Shown here piece after piece: positions 1-8,733 of a stretch of DNA of 51,881 bases. The translations under genes were made by a program, and so were the position numbers. The DNA comes from Akkermansia sp. (lineage in GTDB: Bacteria > Verrucomicrobiota > Verrucomicrobiia > Verrucomicrobiales > Akkermansiaceae). The notes below the pieces were generated by a model, which saw only the letters and a list, made by a program, of their open reading frames with translations, was not told the origin of the DNA and ran no database searches. The stretch's first letter is position 1. Each line of letters begins with the position of its first letter. The stretch spans positions 1-51,881 of the forward strand of contig JAFQSQ010000001.1 of the NCBI GenBank assembly GCA_017409465.1, written 5' to 3'.

Positions 1-1
1 C

Positions 2-649
2 ACGCCTGCCCCGCGCGGCAAGGGAGAAACCACCATGGCGGATAATTGTCTGGGTATCACCCGCCCGGAAAAGGACGGATTTCATATTTTTGACGATGAG
101 GCAGACATGTCTGCCCTGGCGGCCATCAGCATGCCCATTGCCGTGCAATGCGAAAAGCTGCTGGAGAACCGCTATTCGCTCTTCGATTACATCGTGCGCG
201 CCGTGGTGCGAGCCTGCACCGGGCAGCCGGAATGGATGGATGCCGACGGTCAGGTGAATGTGCTGCTGTTTGAACGCAGCGGTCAGAAGGTGGCCGCCAT
301 TGCGGATGCCGCACGAAAGACCATCTACAAGCTCTCACGCGAAATCGCCAAGGCACCCACTGCGCCGGAAGGCTTTGCCCCGCACATCATCATCTGCGAC
401 ACTGCCACCACCCGCGAGCAGGTAGCCGCCGTCGTCTCGGCCGGCTCTCGCCCGGCCTTTGCTCTGGTGGTGCGCGGCAATACCCCCAAGGACGGTATCC
501 GTGCCGGGCATGACCAAATCAGCAGCCACATCCTGAAATACACCTTCTACGCCGCCACTACCATGAGCCAGCAGGTGGCAGGGCGCATCGCCGCACGCCT
601 CAAATCGCTGCTCTACAACCCCGTGAGCCTCCTGCTCATCCAGAACTGA
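2..649 (+). CDS. E2-like 2-oxoacid dehydrogenase acyltransferase domain protein (5' end probably outside window)
   Basis: The reading frame is open from base 2, before the first ATG at 35, so this is probably the C-terminal part of a longer protein; a start at 35 is possible (a GGGAG stretch lies at 22-26). The pattern fits the CoA-dependent catalytic domain of E2 acyltransferases. An N-terminal segment has the FHIFDDEADMSAL layout. A helix RYSLFDYIVRAVVRA resembles the usual alkA-ALxxxP helix. The segment PAFALVVRG sits where E2 has QAAILAVG, and the end LKSLLYNPVSLLL matches LKxLLENPxxLLL. The family's DHRxxDG active-site motif aligns with AATTMSQ here, so the catalytic His and Asp are missing. 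A structural or degenerate E2-like subunit is inferred. The fold call is moderately sure, the function is not. Confidence 0.6.
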   Translation, partial: TPAPRGKGETTMADNCLGITRPEKDGFHIFDDEADMSALAAISMPIAVQCEKLLENRYSLFDYIVRAVVRACTGQPEWMDADGQVNVLLFERSGQKVAAIADAARKTIYKLSREIAKAPTAPEGFAPHIIICDTATTREQVAAVVSAGSRPAFALVVRGNTPKDGIRAGHDQISSHILKYTFYAATTMSQQVAGRIAARLKSLLYNPVSLLLIQN

Positions 650-948
650 ATACTTCCCCCCGTCCCTTACTGTATTGCCTCAAAAAGTTTAACGGGAACA
701 TCTGATAAATCGCCGGATGGGACTTTTTTGGGGGATTTACGATTGACGAATGACGAAGTACGAATGAAAAGTTCGATGAGCTGCGCGCAGATGGTTTCAG
801 CTGACGCTAAGCGTCGTTCATCGCACAGCACGCGAGCAAAGCGAGCGGAGTTCTGCACCTTGACCATCGTCCATTTGACTTAGTACTTCCTTAGAATTTC
901 CCCTTTTCCAGGCTAACCAGACTTTTTAGAAATTCCCTTAATTTCAAA
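650..948. other. Intergenic region with dispersed-repeat fragment
   Basis: No convincing gene lies here; the 66-codon minus frame at 667-867 has no family resemblance. The region holds a 22-base segment (738-759) repeated exactly at 51757-51778 near the other end of the window. It also holds a small hairpin around 803-815 (GACGC/GCGTC arms) and a GCGAGC-rich stretch at 830-850. It looks like a genome-dispersed intergenic repeat. Confidence 0.5.
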
Positions 949-977
949 TTGACTTGGCAGGCAAGATGGGGCATAAT
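949..977 (+). promoter_or_regulatory. Promoter of kdsA
   Basis: A -35 TTGACT (949-954), a 17-nt spacer and a -10 CATAAT (972-977) lie 24 nt before the chosen kdsA start. Confidence 0.6.
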
Positions 978-1001
978 ATCAGCATAACTAAAACTTCTAC
1001 C

Positions 1002-1820
1002 ATGTCTTTCAAGATTCAGAATGTCGAAATCGGAGGCGAAACGCCTTTCTTCCTGCTGGGCCCCTGCTCTCTGGAAAACGAGGACTTTGCCTGGGAAATG
1101 GCTCGCTCCATCAAAGAAATCTGCGCCCGTGTCGGCGTTCCCTTCATCTTCAAAGCCTCCTACGACAAGGCTAACCGCACCAGCGTGAAGAGCTTCCGCG
1201 GACCGGGCATTCAGGAAGGCTGCCGCATCCTCTCCGAAATCGGCAAGGAGCTGCAGGTGCCGGTGGTGACAGACGTCCACACCGAAGACCAGGCGGAGTA
1301 CGCCGCCCAGTTTGTTGACCTGCTGCAGGTGCCGGCCTTCCTGAGCCGCCAGAGTGACCTGCTGGAAGCCTGTGCCAAGACCGGGCGACCCGTCAACGTG
1401 AAGAAAGGCCAGTTCCTGGCTCCCTGGGACTGCAAGAACATCTGCGAGAAGATGGTGGCCTTCGGCTGCGAGCAGTTCATGCTCTGCGAGCGTGGCACCA
1501 GCTTCGGCTACAACAACCTCGTGGTGGATATGCGCGGCATGTACTGGATGAAGCAGTTCGGCTACCCCGTGGTGTTTGATGCCACCCACTCCGTGCAGCG
1601 CCCGGGCGGTCTGGGCGGTGCCACCGGCGGCGACCGCGATCTGGCACCCGTGCTGGCCAATGCGGCCATGGCGGTGGGCATTGACGGCGTCTTCATGGAG
1701 GTACACAAGGATCCGGACAACGCGATGAGCGATGGCCCCAACCAGGTCTACCTGCACGATCTGGAGCGCATCCTGACCAACCTGATGCTGGTACGCAAGG
1801 CATACGCCCAGATGGGCTGA
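1002..1820 (+). CDS. kdsA: 3-deoxy-8-phosphooctulonate (Kdo-8-P) synthase
   Basis: KdsA condenses arabinose-5-phosphate with phosphoenolpyruvate to Kdo-8-phosphate for the LPS inner core, in the cytoplasm. The 272-residue protein has the family's usual length and (beta/alpha)8 motifs: KASYDKANRTS, GPGIQEG, TDVHTEDQA, VNVKKGQF, CERGTSFGYNNL, FDATHSVQ and MEVHKDPDNAMSDGPN. Cys22 in GPCSLEN occupies the metal-ligand position that is Asn in the E. coli enzyme. With His of DATHS, Glu of MEVH and Asp of MSDGP, this indicates the metal-dependent class. The frame extends upstream to 954, but 1002 is chosen because family homology begins there and 954 overlaps the promoter. An LPS-export cluster follows directly. 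Confidence 0.95.
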   Translation: MSFKIQNVEIGGETPFFLLGPCSLENEDFAWEMARSIKEICARVGVPFIFKASYDKANRTSVKSFRGPGIQEGCRILSEIGKELQVPVVTDVHTEDQAEYAAQFVDLLQVPAFLSRQSDLLEACAKTGRPVNVKKGQFLAPWDCKNICEKMVAFGCEQFMLCERGTSFGYNNLVVDMRGMYWMKQFGYPVVFDATHSVQRPGGLGGATGGDRDLAPVLANAAMAVGIDGVFMEVHKDPDNAMSDGPNQVYLHDLERILTNLMLVRKAYAQMG

Positions 1821-1840
1821 ACAACCGCTGTTTCCCCGAC

Positions 1841-2308
1841 GTGAAACACCTGCTGACAGCCGCAGCTGCCCTCCTGGTGAGCTCTCATGCACTGGGTCAG
1901 CTGCCTTCCGATGCCGTGGGGCCGGGGGAATTCCCCGGCCTGCAGCTCTTGCCACCCGGCAGCGTCATTGAGGGTATCTCCATCCCCCGCTACGACAAGC
2001 ACCGGGTCACGGCTCTCTTCAAGGCTGATGAGATGAAGGTGGCCAATCGCTCCGTCGTGGAGCTCAAGAAGATAGTGGCCACCATGTATTCATCCGGCGG
2101 TGTCGCCACCGTCATCAGCACCCCGGGTGCAGAATACAGCTTTGCCACCAAACTGGCCTTCACTCGCGGCGAGGTGGATATCAAGGACCCGAGATTCACC
2201 GCTAAGGGCAGCAAAGTTCTCTATCACAGCGGTGTGCAGCGAGGGATTCTCGTCGGCCCGGTGCACACGACCATCTCCGCTTCCGTCCTCAAGCCTACCA
2301 AAAAATAA
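1841..2308 (+). CDS. LptC-like periplasmic LPS-export protein
   Basis: The gene begins with GTG 20 nt after kdsA and encodes 155 residues with an N-terminal signal or anchor (residues 1-19, AAAALLVSSHALG). The mature part is beta-rich and lacks cysteines. Position argues for LptC: an OstA/LptA-like protein follows 14 nt downstream, and an LptB ATPase comes after that. LptC receives LPS from the inner-membrane LptBFG complex and passes it to LptA. The sequence motif GxSIPRYDKHRVTALFKADE fits the weakly conserved LptC beta-jellyroll start. Similarity is weak, so the name rests mainly on context. Confidence 0.55.
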   Translation: MKHLLTAAAALLVSSHALGQLPSDAVGPGEFPGLQLLPPGSVIEGISIPRYDKHRVTALFKADEMKVANRSVVELKKIVATMYSSGGVATVISTPGAEYSFATKLAFTRGEVDIKDPRFTAKGSKVLYHSGVQRGILVGPVHTTISASVLKPTKK

Positions 2309-2322
2309 ACCGTCTGCCTCCC

Positions 2323-4698
2323 ATGAACAGATTTGCAGCCATCGCTGCTATCCTCTCCCCGACGCTCTGCGCCGCTACCCCGACTGATACCCCCTGGCTG
2401 GCCGACGGGGTCAAGGCGGCACGCGCCATTGTCAACCTGTGGGAGGAGCAATCGCACCACGTCGGCGAGGAGCTGAAGTTCTTCCATGCCAGCCTGCCGG
2501 CCGATACCGGCGATACGACTCTGCCGGAATCCCCCAACGGCGATACCGTCATCATCTGCGATCGGGCACTGCTGTTCGACGCCGAGAGCTCGCGTCTCGT
2601 CTACGTGGGCAACGTGCGCATGCGCGATGCTCGTCTCACCATGCGAGCCAAGGACAACCTCTACGTCCGCCTGCAGGACTCCACACTCGACAAGGGCAAG
2701 GAATCTTCTGCTCAGCAGCTCAAACCCGTCCCCGATGCGAGTAAGAAGCCGACCGCCGCCCCCGCTGCCAAACCCGCCGCAGCTCCCCGGCAACCGGTCA
2801 AAGAGAAGGAGGTAAAAGAACCCGAGCAGCCGGGACACATCGATACGGGAAGCGCTGTCGTCGATACGCAGAACAACCACATCATCCTCTACTCCCCCCC
2901 CGGCGCTGCCCCCATCGAAATCACCCGCGGCAGCGATATCGTCCGCGTGTGCCCGAGCGCGGACAGCCCGGCACGCATCCTGGCTGACCCCGATGGCAAC
3001 GTGCTGCTGGAGGGGCAGGATATCTACCTCTGCGGCAAAGACAAGGACGGCGCCATCTCAGAACTTCGCATCCCCCGGAGCACCGTCTATTACCACGCCG
3101 CCAACCAGAGTCTCACCGTACCGGGTAAGTGCTACCTGACCCACCCGAACGGCACGCTGGCCTGCTCCGAGAAACTCTGCATCTACCTGCAGGCAGAGCC
3201 ACAGGAAACGCAGCAAGCGGATAAAAAGGAGTTCCTGAGCCAATTCACCGGCGTCAGGCTCAGCGGCATTCGCTCAGCCGTGGCAGTGGGCGATGTGCAG
3301 GCGTCTACCGACGGGGTCAACGGTTCCGCACCCGGCACAGCACATGGCGACAGGCTGACCTACGACGGCTCTACCGGTGCATGCAGCATCGAGGGCGGCG
3401 CGTGTCGCCTCACCTACGGCGAGCACAACAGCCTCTATGCCGACCGAGGTATCCACCTGCTACCTAACGGCGATATCGAACTGCTCGGCTCACGAATCTA
3501 CGGCACCTACGAACGCCCTGCCCAGCAGGAGGGTGCTGCCCCGGTACGCGGTACGTTTGAAACAGCCGGCGATGTGATTTTCCGCGCCGAGAGCGGCATC
3601 GTCTCCACCACCGGGCTCCGCACACAGGATAGCGAATCGTCCTTCTCCTGCACCGGGACAGTACGACTGCACCTCGCCCGCAAGGAAGGCGCTGTCGCCC
3701 CCGAGCAGAAGCCCGGCATGCCCAATCTGGCCGTCACCACCTATGGAGGAGATGTGCAGCTGGTAGAGGCTGAAGGTGATATCCGCGCCGGCAGGCTCGA
3801 AGGGCAGACCCTCGTCAACGAGATGCGGGGTAATCAGCTCACCATGAACCTGCGCACGGGTGAAGCCACCCTGCTGGGCACCCCCGATATCCCCGCCATC
3901 ATCAGCCACGAAAACAGCCGCATCGAGGCCTACCCGGGCGAGGAAATCGAGGCCAAACTCGATGTGCTGGCCAATGGCGACCTGCGACTCACAGGTGGTA
4001 CCATCCGTGCCGACATGAAGACCCGGGATGGGATGACCACGGCCAGATGCCGCGAGTTCATGTACCTCTACCGCGCTGACCACCGTGTCGAAACTGGCAG
4101 CAGTGTCGAGCTGACATCGCCGACTGCTATCCTCACCACCAATGGTCCGCTGCACGCCATCCTGCAGCCCGACCCGAAGGCAGAGGCTCCCTCCGGCCGC
4201 TACCCGCAGCACCATTTCAACTACATCGGTGTCCGCACTGCCGACACGGCACAGGGCGGCAGTGTACGCACGGCCAAGGGCTCCATGCAGTGCTCCGGCC
4301 CCATCCATCTGGACATGGATCCCACAGCTGCGACCACCGGGGAATACGCAGGCCTGCGCCGAGCCACCGCTGCCGGCAACGTCAAACTACTGACGAAGAG
4401 TTCCGACAAGCGCTTGCTGCACGCCACGGGTGACCTGTTGACCGTCAATGCCATCACCGGCATGAAGACCCTGACCGGCAGAAAGGTGACGCTGGGTGAC
4501 GCCAATAACACCCATATCGTTTCCGGCAAGGGCGCGGCCGTCCATGTCGACGCTAAAAACAACGCCCGTATCAGCGGCGAGAAACACACCACCATCGCCA
4601 CCAAGCTCAACGAACAAGCCGAAAAACAAAAGCAGGACCGCGAGCAGCAGAAGCAGGAACAGGCGCAGCAGAATCAACTTAAGCAACAGAATAATTAA
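2323..4698 (+). CDS. Large LptA/OstA-like secreted protein
   Basis: This 791-residue protein has a signal peptide (1-18, ending CAA). It then has repeated beta-strand segments of the OstA type, for example DTVIICDRALLFDAESSRLVYVGNVRMRD around 67-95 and GSMQCSGPIHLDMD near 650. A Pro/Ala-rich linker covers about 140-165. The C-terminus (about 755-791) is a Lys/Gln-rich coil. Classical LptA is under 200 residues, so several jellyroll modules are strung together here, perhaps forming a longer periplasmic LPS bridge or combining LptA and LptD N-terminal roles. The stop is 2 nt before the lptB start, so the genes are translationally close. The OstA assignment is moderately sure; the bridge role is inference. 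Confidence 0.65.
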   Translation: MNRFAAIAAILSPTLCAATPTDTPWLADGVKAARAIVNLWEEQSHHVGEELKFFHASLPADTGDTTLPESPNGDTVIICDRALLFDAESSRLVYVGNVRMRDARLTMRAKDNLYVRLQDSTLDKGKESSAQQLKPVPDASKKPTAAPAAKPAAAPRQPVKEKEVKEPEQPGHIDTGSAVVDTQNNHIILYSPPGAAPIEITRGSDIVRVCPSADSPARILADPDGNVLLEGQDIYLCGKDKDGAISELRIPRSTVYYHAANQSLTVPGKCYLTHPNGTLACSEKLCIYLQAEPQETQQADKKEFLSQFTGVRLSGIRSAVAVGDVQASTDGVNGSAPGTAHGDRLTYDGSTGACSIEGGACRLTYGEHNSLYADRGIHLLPNGDIELLGSRIYGTYERPAQQEGAAPVRGTFETAGDVIFRAESGIVSTTGLRTQDSESSFSCTGTVRLHLARKEGAVAPEQKPGMPNLAVTTYGGDVQLVEAEGDIRAGRLEGQTLVNEMRGNQLTMNLRTGEATLLGTPDIPAIISHENSRIEAYPGEEIEAKLDVLANGDLRLTGGTIRADMKTRDGMTTARCREFMYLYRADHRVETGSSVELTSPTAILTTNGPLHAILQPDPKAEAPSGRYPQHHFNYIGVRTADTAQGGSVRTAKGSMQCSGPIHLDMDPTAATTGEYAGLRRATAAGNVKLLTKSSDKRLLHATGDLLTVNAITGMKTLTGRKVTLGDANNTHIVSGKGAAVHVDAKNNARISGEKHTTIATKLNEQAEKQKQDREQQKQEQAQQNQLKQQNN

Positions 4699-4700
4699 CT

Positions 4701-5432
4701 ATGGAGATACTTCTTGAGGCCAGAGGACTGTGCAAATCATACAAGGAACGCAAGGTGGTTGACTCTGTCAATCTGACCGTGCGCTCGGGCGAAATCGTCG
4801 GTCTGCTGGGACCGAACGGCGCCGGCAAAACGACATCGTTCTACATGGTGGCCGGTCTGGTACGCCCCGATGAGGGTACCGTCAACTTCTGCGGGCGCGA
4901 TGTCTCCGGCCTACCGATGCATCTGCGCGCCCGCCTGGGCATGGGCTATCTGCCGCAGGAGGAATCCATCTTCCGCAAGCTCACGGTCGAGGAAAACCTC
5001 ATGTCTATCCTGGAAACCCGCAAGGACCTGAACCGCAAAGAGCAAAAGGCCAAGGCCGACGAGCTGCTGGAGCGTTTCAACATCACCAAGCTGCGCAAGA
5101 GCCAGGCCATCCAGCTCTCCGGCGGTGAGAAGCGCCGTCTCACCATCGCCCGCGCACTGGCCTCGAACCCCAAGCTTCTGATGCTCGATGAGCCCTTCGC
5201 CGGTGTGGACCCCATCGCCGTGCAGGATATCCAGCACATCGTAGCCTCCCTGCGCGAGACGGACGGGCTCTCCATCCTCATCACCGACCACAACGTGCGC
5301 GAAACCCTCGGTATCGTTGACCGTGCCTACATCCTCTTCGAAGGGCACGTCATCAAGGAGGGCAACGCCCAGGAGATCGCCCAGGACCCCAAGACCCGCA
5401 AGATTTATCTGGGCGAGCAGTTCAAGATGTAA
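4701..5432 (+). CDS. lptB: LPS export ABC transporter ATP-binding protein
   Basis: LptB hydrolyses ATP at the inner membrane to drive LPS extraction by LptFG and transfer to LptC/LptA. The 243-residue protein is full length. It has Walker A GPNGAGKTT (about 35-43), Q-loop LPQEESIF, signature LSGGEKRR, Walker B LLMLDEPFAGVDP and the H-loop in ITDHNVRE. The LPQEESIFRKLTVEENL stretch and the DHNVRETL motif are typical of LptB rather than generic ABC ATPases. It ends the kdsA-lptC-lptA-lptB run and is followed by a strong terminator. lptF and lptG are not in the window. Confidence 0.93.
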   Translation: MEILLEARGLCKSYKERKVVDSVNLTVRSGEIVGLLGPNGAGKTTSFYMVAGLVRPDEGTVNFCGRDVSGLPMHLRARLGMGYLPQEESIFRKLTVEENLMSILETRKDLNRKEQKAKADELLERFNITKLRKSQAIQLSGGEKRRLTIARALASNPKLLMLDEPFAGVDPIAVQDIQHIVASLRETDGLSILITDHNVRETLGIVDRAYILFEGHVIKEGNAQEIAQDPKTRKIYLGEQFKM

Positions 5433-5459
5433 GCCGCCCTGCCCCCCTCCCGTATGGAG

Positions 5460-5500
5460 AAAGCCGCTGTCCCAATTCCGGACAGCGGCTTTCTTCGTCT
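5460..5500 (+). terminator. Rho-independent terminator after lptB
   Basis: A perfect 13-bp stem (5460-5472 with 5480-5492) and a 7-nt loop are followed by TTCTTCGT. Confidence 0.85.
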
Positions 5501-5511
5501 CGTTCATGGGC

Positions 5512-5550
5512 AAAAAAAGGCGGCTGCCGATGCAAGACCGACAGCCGCTT
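5512..5550 (-). terminator. Terminator of the rubrerythrin operon
   Basis: On the minus strand, a GCGGCTGTCGG stem pairs with CGGCAGCCGC (one wobble) and runs into a 7-T tract. It lies 25 nt past the small membrane protein gene and back to back with the lptB terminator. Confidence 0.75.
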
Positions 5551-5574
5551 CGAACAATAGCGTACAGAGGCGCT

Positions 5575-5760
5575 TCAGTGCCCTCTGCGGGCGAGGTACC
5601 AGTTCACGGAAGCAACGACAAAAAGCAGGATACAGATACCGCCGCAGAGCACCTGCTCGGCCAGCTGCTTATCGCTGCCGCAGAGCCAGGCATACGCCGC
5701 CCCCAGGCAGGCCAGACCTGCCAGAAGCGCGATGATGGCAGCTTTGTTTGCTTTCCACAT
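5575..5760 (-). CDS. Small two-helix membrane protein
   Basis: It encodes 61 residues with two hydrophobic segments, AAIIALLAGLACLGAAYAW (about 6-24) and VLCGGICILLFVVASV (about 37-52), joined by a short polar loop and ending in WYLARRGH. An alternative TTG start lies at 5772. It starts 22 nt downstream of the rubrerythrin stop and precedes a minus-strand terminator, so it is probably cotranscribed. No family is recognised. The clean membrane topology and operon position argue for a real gene. Confidence 0.6.
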   Translation of the reverse strand: MWKANKAAIIALLAGLACLGAAYAWLCGSDKQLAEQVLCGGICILLFVVASVNWYLARRGH

Positions 5761-5782
5761 GATGCGGTACAATCGCTGGGGA

Positions 5783-6325
5783 TTAGTAGTTCATGGCCGC
5801 GATGCGGAAATGAGCGCGGGGATGGGCGCACACCGGGCATTCCTCGGGAGCAGCCTTGCCAATCATCAGATGACCGCAGTTACCACACTGCCAGATCTGG
5901 TCACCATCGCGCGTGAACACCAGCCCGCCCTCGATGTTCTCCAGGAGCTTCAGGTAGCGCTTCTCGTGAGCAGCCTCCACCTCGCCAACGCCATCGAAAA
6001 GGGTGGCGATTTCATCGAAACCCTCAGCGCGAGCCTCCTCAGCAAAGGTCTTGTACATATCCGACCACTCGTAGTTTTCGCCACCGGCGGCGTCCTTCAG
6101 ATTGGCCACCGTGTCGGGGATGGCACCATCGTGCAGGAACTTGAACCAGAGCTTGGCATGTTCCTTTTCGTTGCGAGCCGTTTCTTCAAAGATTTCAGCT
6201 ATCTGATTGTAGCCGTCTTTCTTGGCTCGGGATGCGTAGTACAGATACTTGGTGTGTGCCTGGGATTCACCGGCAAAAGCCGCGGCCAGATTCGCTTCGG
6301 TTCTGGTACCTTTCAGAGATTTCAT
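5783..6325 (-). CDS. Rubrerythrin
   Basis: Rubrerythrin is a cytoplasmic diiron peroxidase that reduces hydrogen peroxide using electrons from a rubredoxin-like centre. The 180-residue protein has the ferritin-like four-helix domain with paired ExxH motifs ([11 protein letters not shown] and [11 protein letters not shown]). A C-terminal rubredoxin-like domain has CGNCGH and CPVCAHP. The start at 6325 ([13 protein letters not shown]) is chosen because family homology begins there; the frame runs on to 6397 but would add unrelated residues. It suggests an anaerobe that meets oxidative stress, in keeping with the catalase at 16379. Confidence 0.93.
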   Translation of the reverse strand: MKSLKGTRTEANLAAAFAGESQAHTKYLYYASRAKKDGYNQIAEIFEETARNEKEHAKLWFKFLHDGAIPDTVANLKDAAGGENYEWSDMYKTFAEEARAEGFDEIATLFDGVGEVEAAHEKRYLKLLENIEGGLVFTRDGDQIWQCGNCGHLMIGKAAPEECPVCAHPRAHFRIAAMNY

Positions 6326-6381
6326 ATTGGTGTGTGCGTGTAGGTTCGGAAACATCAGCACCGCTTGTGCTGAGCAGTTCT

Positions 6382-6410
6382 TACATAGCATCTCCACATG
6401 TAAAAATCAA
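6382..6410 (-). promoter_or_regulatory. Promoter of the rubrerythrin operon
   Basis: On the minus strand: TTGATT, 17 nt, TATGTA with TGC directly upstream of the -10. It predicts a leader of about 50 nt. Confidence 0.5.
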
Positions 6411-6481
6411 GTTAAAACGCTGACAATGCCATACAATTGTCGCCTCCGGCGGAAAGGGGCACCGAGTGACATGATAAAGGC

Positions 6482-6510
6482 TTGCAATCTCCCCCCTCAT
6501 CTGGTACCCT
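6482..6510 (+). promoter_or_regulatory. Promoter of LysM lipoprotein gene
   Basis: TTGCAA (6482-6487), 17 nt ending TGG, then TACCCT (6505-6510). The -10 ends 8 nt before the ATG, so the mRNA would be nearly leaderless. Confidence 0.5.
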
Positions 6511-6518
6511 GAACGGGT

Positions 6519-7568
6519 ATGAAGAAATCATTAACCATTCTCAGCTTAAGCGCAGGTCTGCTGGTGGGGTTGACCGCCTGCCAGAGCACTGACGATTATC
6601 CCGGTGGTTTTGAAGAAGCCATGCCGATGAGTGAAATGGCCGTGGCCGATGGAGAGCTTCCCCCTTGGTTGACAGAAGATAACGAGGACAGCGAGCAGAT
6701 TCCTGCCGGTGCCTATACCGACTACGCCTTCCCCGATGACGACATCAAGGTGGCGGATTCCGGCTCACCGGTTTCTCAGAATCAGCCCGAGCTGGCGCAG
6801 GATGACACCGTCGTCGACTCTGATAACAGCCCCATGCCCACCCCCGAGGGCGCCACCGTGCTGCCCAAGCCGATTTCCGAATCCATCCACGGCCCGGGCA
6901 TTCCCGACACCCCGGTCGCGGTCAACACCCCCAAACCCAAGACCCAGACCAAGCCCGGCCGCAGCACGGCTGACATCAAGAAGCTGACCGCCAGCGAACG
7001 CAAGAAGATCAAGAAGGTACAGGAACCCACCGTGGTGACCTACCGCGTGCGCCCCGGCGACAATCTGTCCCTCATCGCCAAGCGAAGCAACACCACCGTT
7101 GCCCAGATTCGCAAGGATTCCAACATCAAGGGCGATACCATCTATCCCGGGCAGATCATCAAGGTGAAGTACTATCCCAAGGGCTCCAAGGCAGCTTACA
7201 AGGAGAAGATCGCCAAGTCCACGACCCACACCGTCAAGCGCGGCGAGAGCGTCTCGCGCATCGCCGCCCAGTATGGCGTCACCACCGGCGCTCTGCTCAA
7301 GGCTAACAACCTGACCCTCAAGCAGGCCGCCCGCATCCAGCCCGGCCGCAAGCTCATCATCCCCGATAAGAACACCGCTACCGGTGCCGCCACCACGCGC
7401 AGCCACACGGTATCGAAGGGTGAAAGCATCTCCGGCATCGCCAAGAAGTACGGTGTGACCACCAATGCCCTGCTCAAGGCCAATAACCTGACACTCAAGC
7501 AGGCCTCCCGCATCCGCCCGGGTCAGGAGCTGACGATTCCCGCCAAGTCCACGAAGAAGCGTCGCTGA
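6519..7568 (+). CDS. Lipoprotein with three LysM domains
   Basis: The 349-residue protein has a lipoprotein signal with lipobox LTAC (Cys21). A long acidic, Pro-rich linker covers about 25-170. Three C-terminal LysM repeats lie at about 173-216, 236-284 and 295-341. LysM binds GlcNAc-containing glycans such as peptidoglycan, so this is likely a periplasmic or outer-membrane-anchored wall-binding protein. The second and third LysM units are close copies sharing ALLKANNLTLKQA. No catalytic domain is visible. It heads a set of cell-wall genes, with another LysM lipoprotein and an L,D-transpeptidase directly after it. Confidence 0.88.
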   Translation: MKKSLTILSLSAGLLVGLTACQSTDDYPGGFEEAMPMSEMAVADGELPPWLTEDNEDSEQIPAGAYTDYAFPDDDIKVADSGSPVSQNQPELAQDDTVVDSDNSPMPTPEGATVLPKPISESIHGPGIPDTPVAVNTPKPKTQTKPGRSTADIKKLTASERKKIKKVQEPTVVTYRVRPGDNLSLIAKRSNTTVAQIRKDSNIKGDTIYPGQIIKVKYYPKGSKAAYKEKIAKSTTHTVKRGESVSRIAAQYGVTTGALLKANNLTLKQAARIQPGRKLIIPDKNTATGAATTRSHTVSKGESISGIAKKYGVTTNALLKANNLTLKQASRIRPGQELTIPAKSTKKRR

Positions 7569-7599
7569 TGCGACACTTCCGCTGCGCCCCCTGTGTACC

Positions 7600-8733
7600 A
7601 TGACCGGAGACTCACGAGCCACGACCTGTATTTTGTTAGCCGCAGCGATGGTTCTGCCATCCTGCCGCATCATCAACGGTCAGGTTGATTACTCCTGGGT
7701 GGGGGAACAATTCTCCCCACCCGTGGAAGACAGTGTCTATATCGATCGTGGTACCGGCGCACTGGATATCCCCGCCTCCACCCCGCTCAGGCAGGCAGGC
7801 ACAGCAGCGGCCACGTCTCAACCGGCCGCGCTGCCTGCCCCCCTGCCCAAGACACCGCCTCAGCAGGAGAAGAACGGCTTCTTCACCCGCCTGTTCGGGC
7901 AGAAGGCCGAGGCCTCCACACCGCCGACCGAAGCACAGCGCTACATCTCCTACACGGTCGTCGCCGGCGATACGCTCAGCGGCATCGCCCGCCGCCACGG
8001 CACCACGGCTCGACGTTTGATCGACATCAATCAGCTCGATACCACGCGACCGCTGCAAATCAACCAGAAACTCCGCATACCGGCCGCTGCCGCCCCGACT
8101 CAGCACGCCGCAGCGGCTCCCACTTCCTCCCGACAGGCTCCCACCCGGCAGAAGAAAGGCTTCTTCTCGAGGATATTCGGGCAGGACACCACCGCATCAC
8201 CCACCGGCGGTAAGGTGTACTACACCACCTATACGGTCGTCGCCGGTGATACACTCAGCGGCATCGCCCGCCGCCACGGCACCACGGCTCGACGTTTGAT
8301 TGACATCAATCAGCTCGACACCACGCGCCCGCTGCAAATCAACCAGAAACTCCGTATTCCCACCCACCAGCCACCGACTCCGGCCAGGCAGCAGCGCGTG
8401 CTCCCGCCGCCCGCCGCCCCCGCTCAGGCAGAGATAGCCCCCCCGGTGTCTGAACCTATCGGGCAGCTGCCTCCCGTCTCCCCCACCATCCCCGGGGCGG
8501 TAAAAGCACTTCCCCCGACACCGCCGACAGCACCGGTCACGCCCGCTCCCACCACTCACTACACCGTGCAGCCGGGAGACACCATCTTCGGTATCGCCCG
8601 CAAGCTCAATATCACGCCCGACGCCCTGATGAAATCCAACGGTCTCACTCCCGAGACCGCCGGGCAGATCCGCGCCGGCGCATCGCTGAATCTTCCTACC
8701 TCCTCGCCGTCAACCACACCTCCCCAACCATGA
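7600..8733 (+). CDS. Lipoprotein with three LysM domains, two nearly identical
   Basis: The 377-residue protein has a signal with lipobox LPSC (Cys22). LysM units lie at about 118-161, 211-254 and 321-368, separated by Pro/Ala-rich linkers. The first two are almost identical (YTVVAGDTLSGIARRHGTT), each preceded by a GFFxRxFGQ segment. A wall-binding scaffold role is inferred. Its stop overlaps the start of the L,D-transpeptidase gene by 4 bp (ATGA), implying translational coupling and a joint task on peptidoglycan. No enzyme domain is present. Confidence 0.88.
   Translation: MTGDSRATTCILLAAAMVLPSCRIINGQVDYSWVGEQFSPPVEDSVYIDRGTGALDIPASTPLRQAGTAAATSQPAALPAPLPKTPPQQEKNGFFTRLFGQKAEASTPPTEAQRYISYTVVAGDTLSGIARRHGTTARRLIDINQLDTTRPLQINQKLRIPAAAAPTQHAAAAPTSSRQAPTRQKKGFFSRIFGQDTTASPTGGKVYYTTYTVVAGDTLSGIARRHGTTARRLIDINQLDTTRPLQINQKLRIPTHQPPTPARQQRVLPPPAAPAQAEIAPPVSEPIGQLPPVSPTIPGAVKALPPTPPTAPVTPAPTTHYTVQPGDTIFGIARKLNITPDALMKSNGLTPETAGQIRAGASLNLPTSSPSTTPPQP
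7951..8359 (+). repeat. Direct repeat of about 130 bp encoding duplicated LysM domain
   Basis: Segments 7951-8080 and 8230-8359 (offset 279 bp) are nearly identical at DNA level, differing at scattered, mostly third-codon positions. This suggests recent duplication or gene conversion inside the LysM gene. Confidence 0.85.

Noticed and set aside
667..867. 66-codon minus frame in the first intergenic region
   Set aside because: It overlaps the dispersed repeat and has no domain; likely a spurious frame generated by the repeat.
891..1955. 354-codon minus-strand frame over kdsA
   Set aside because: Antisense shadow of a clear KdsA gene; low-complexity composition with no family pattern.
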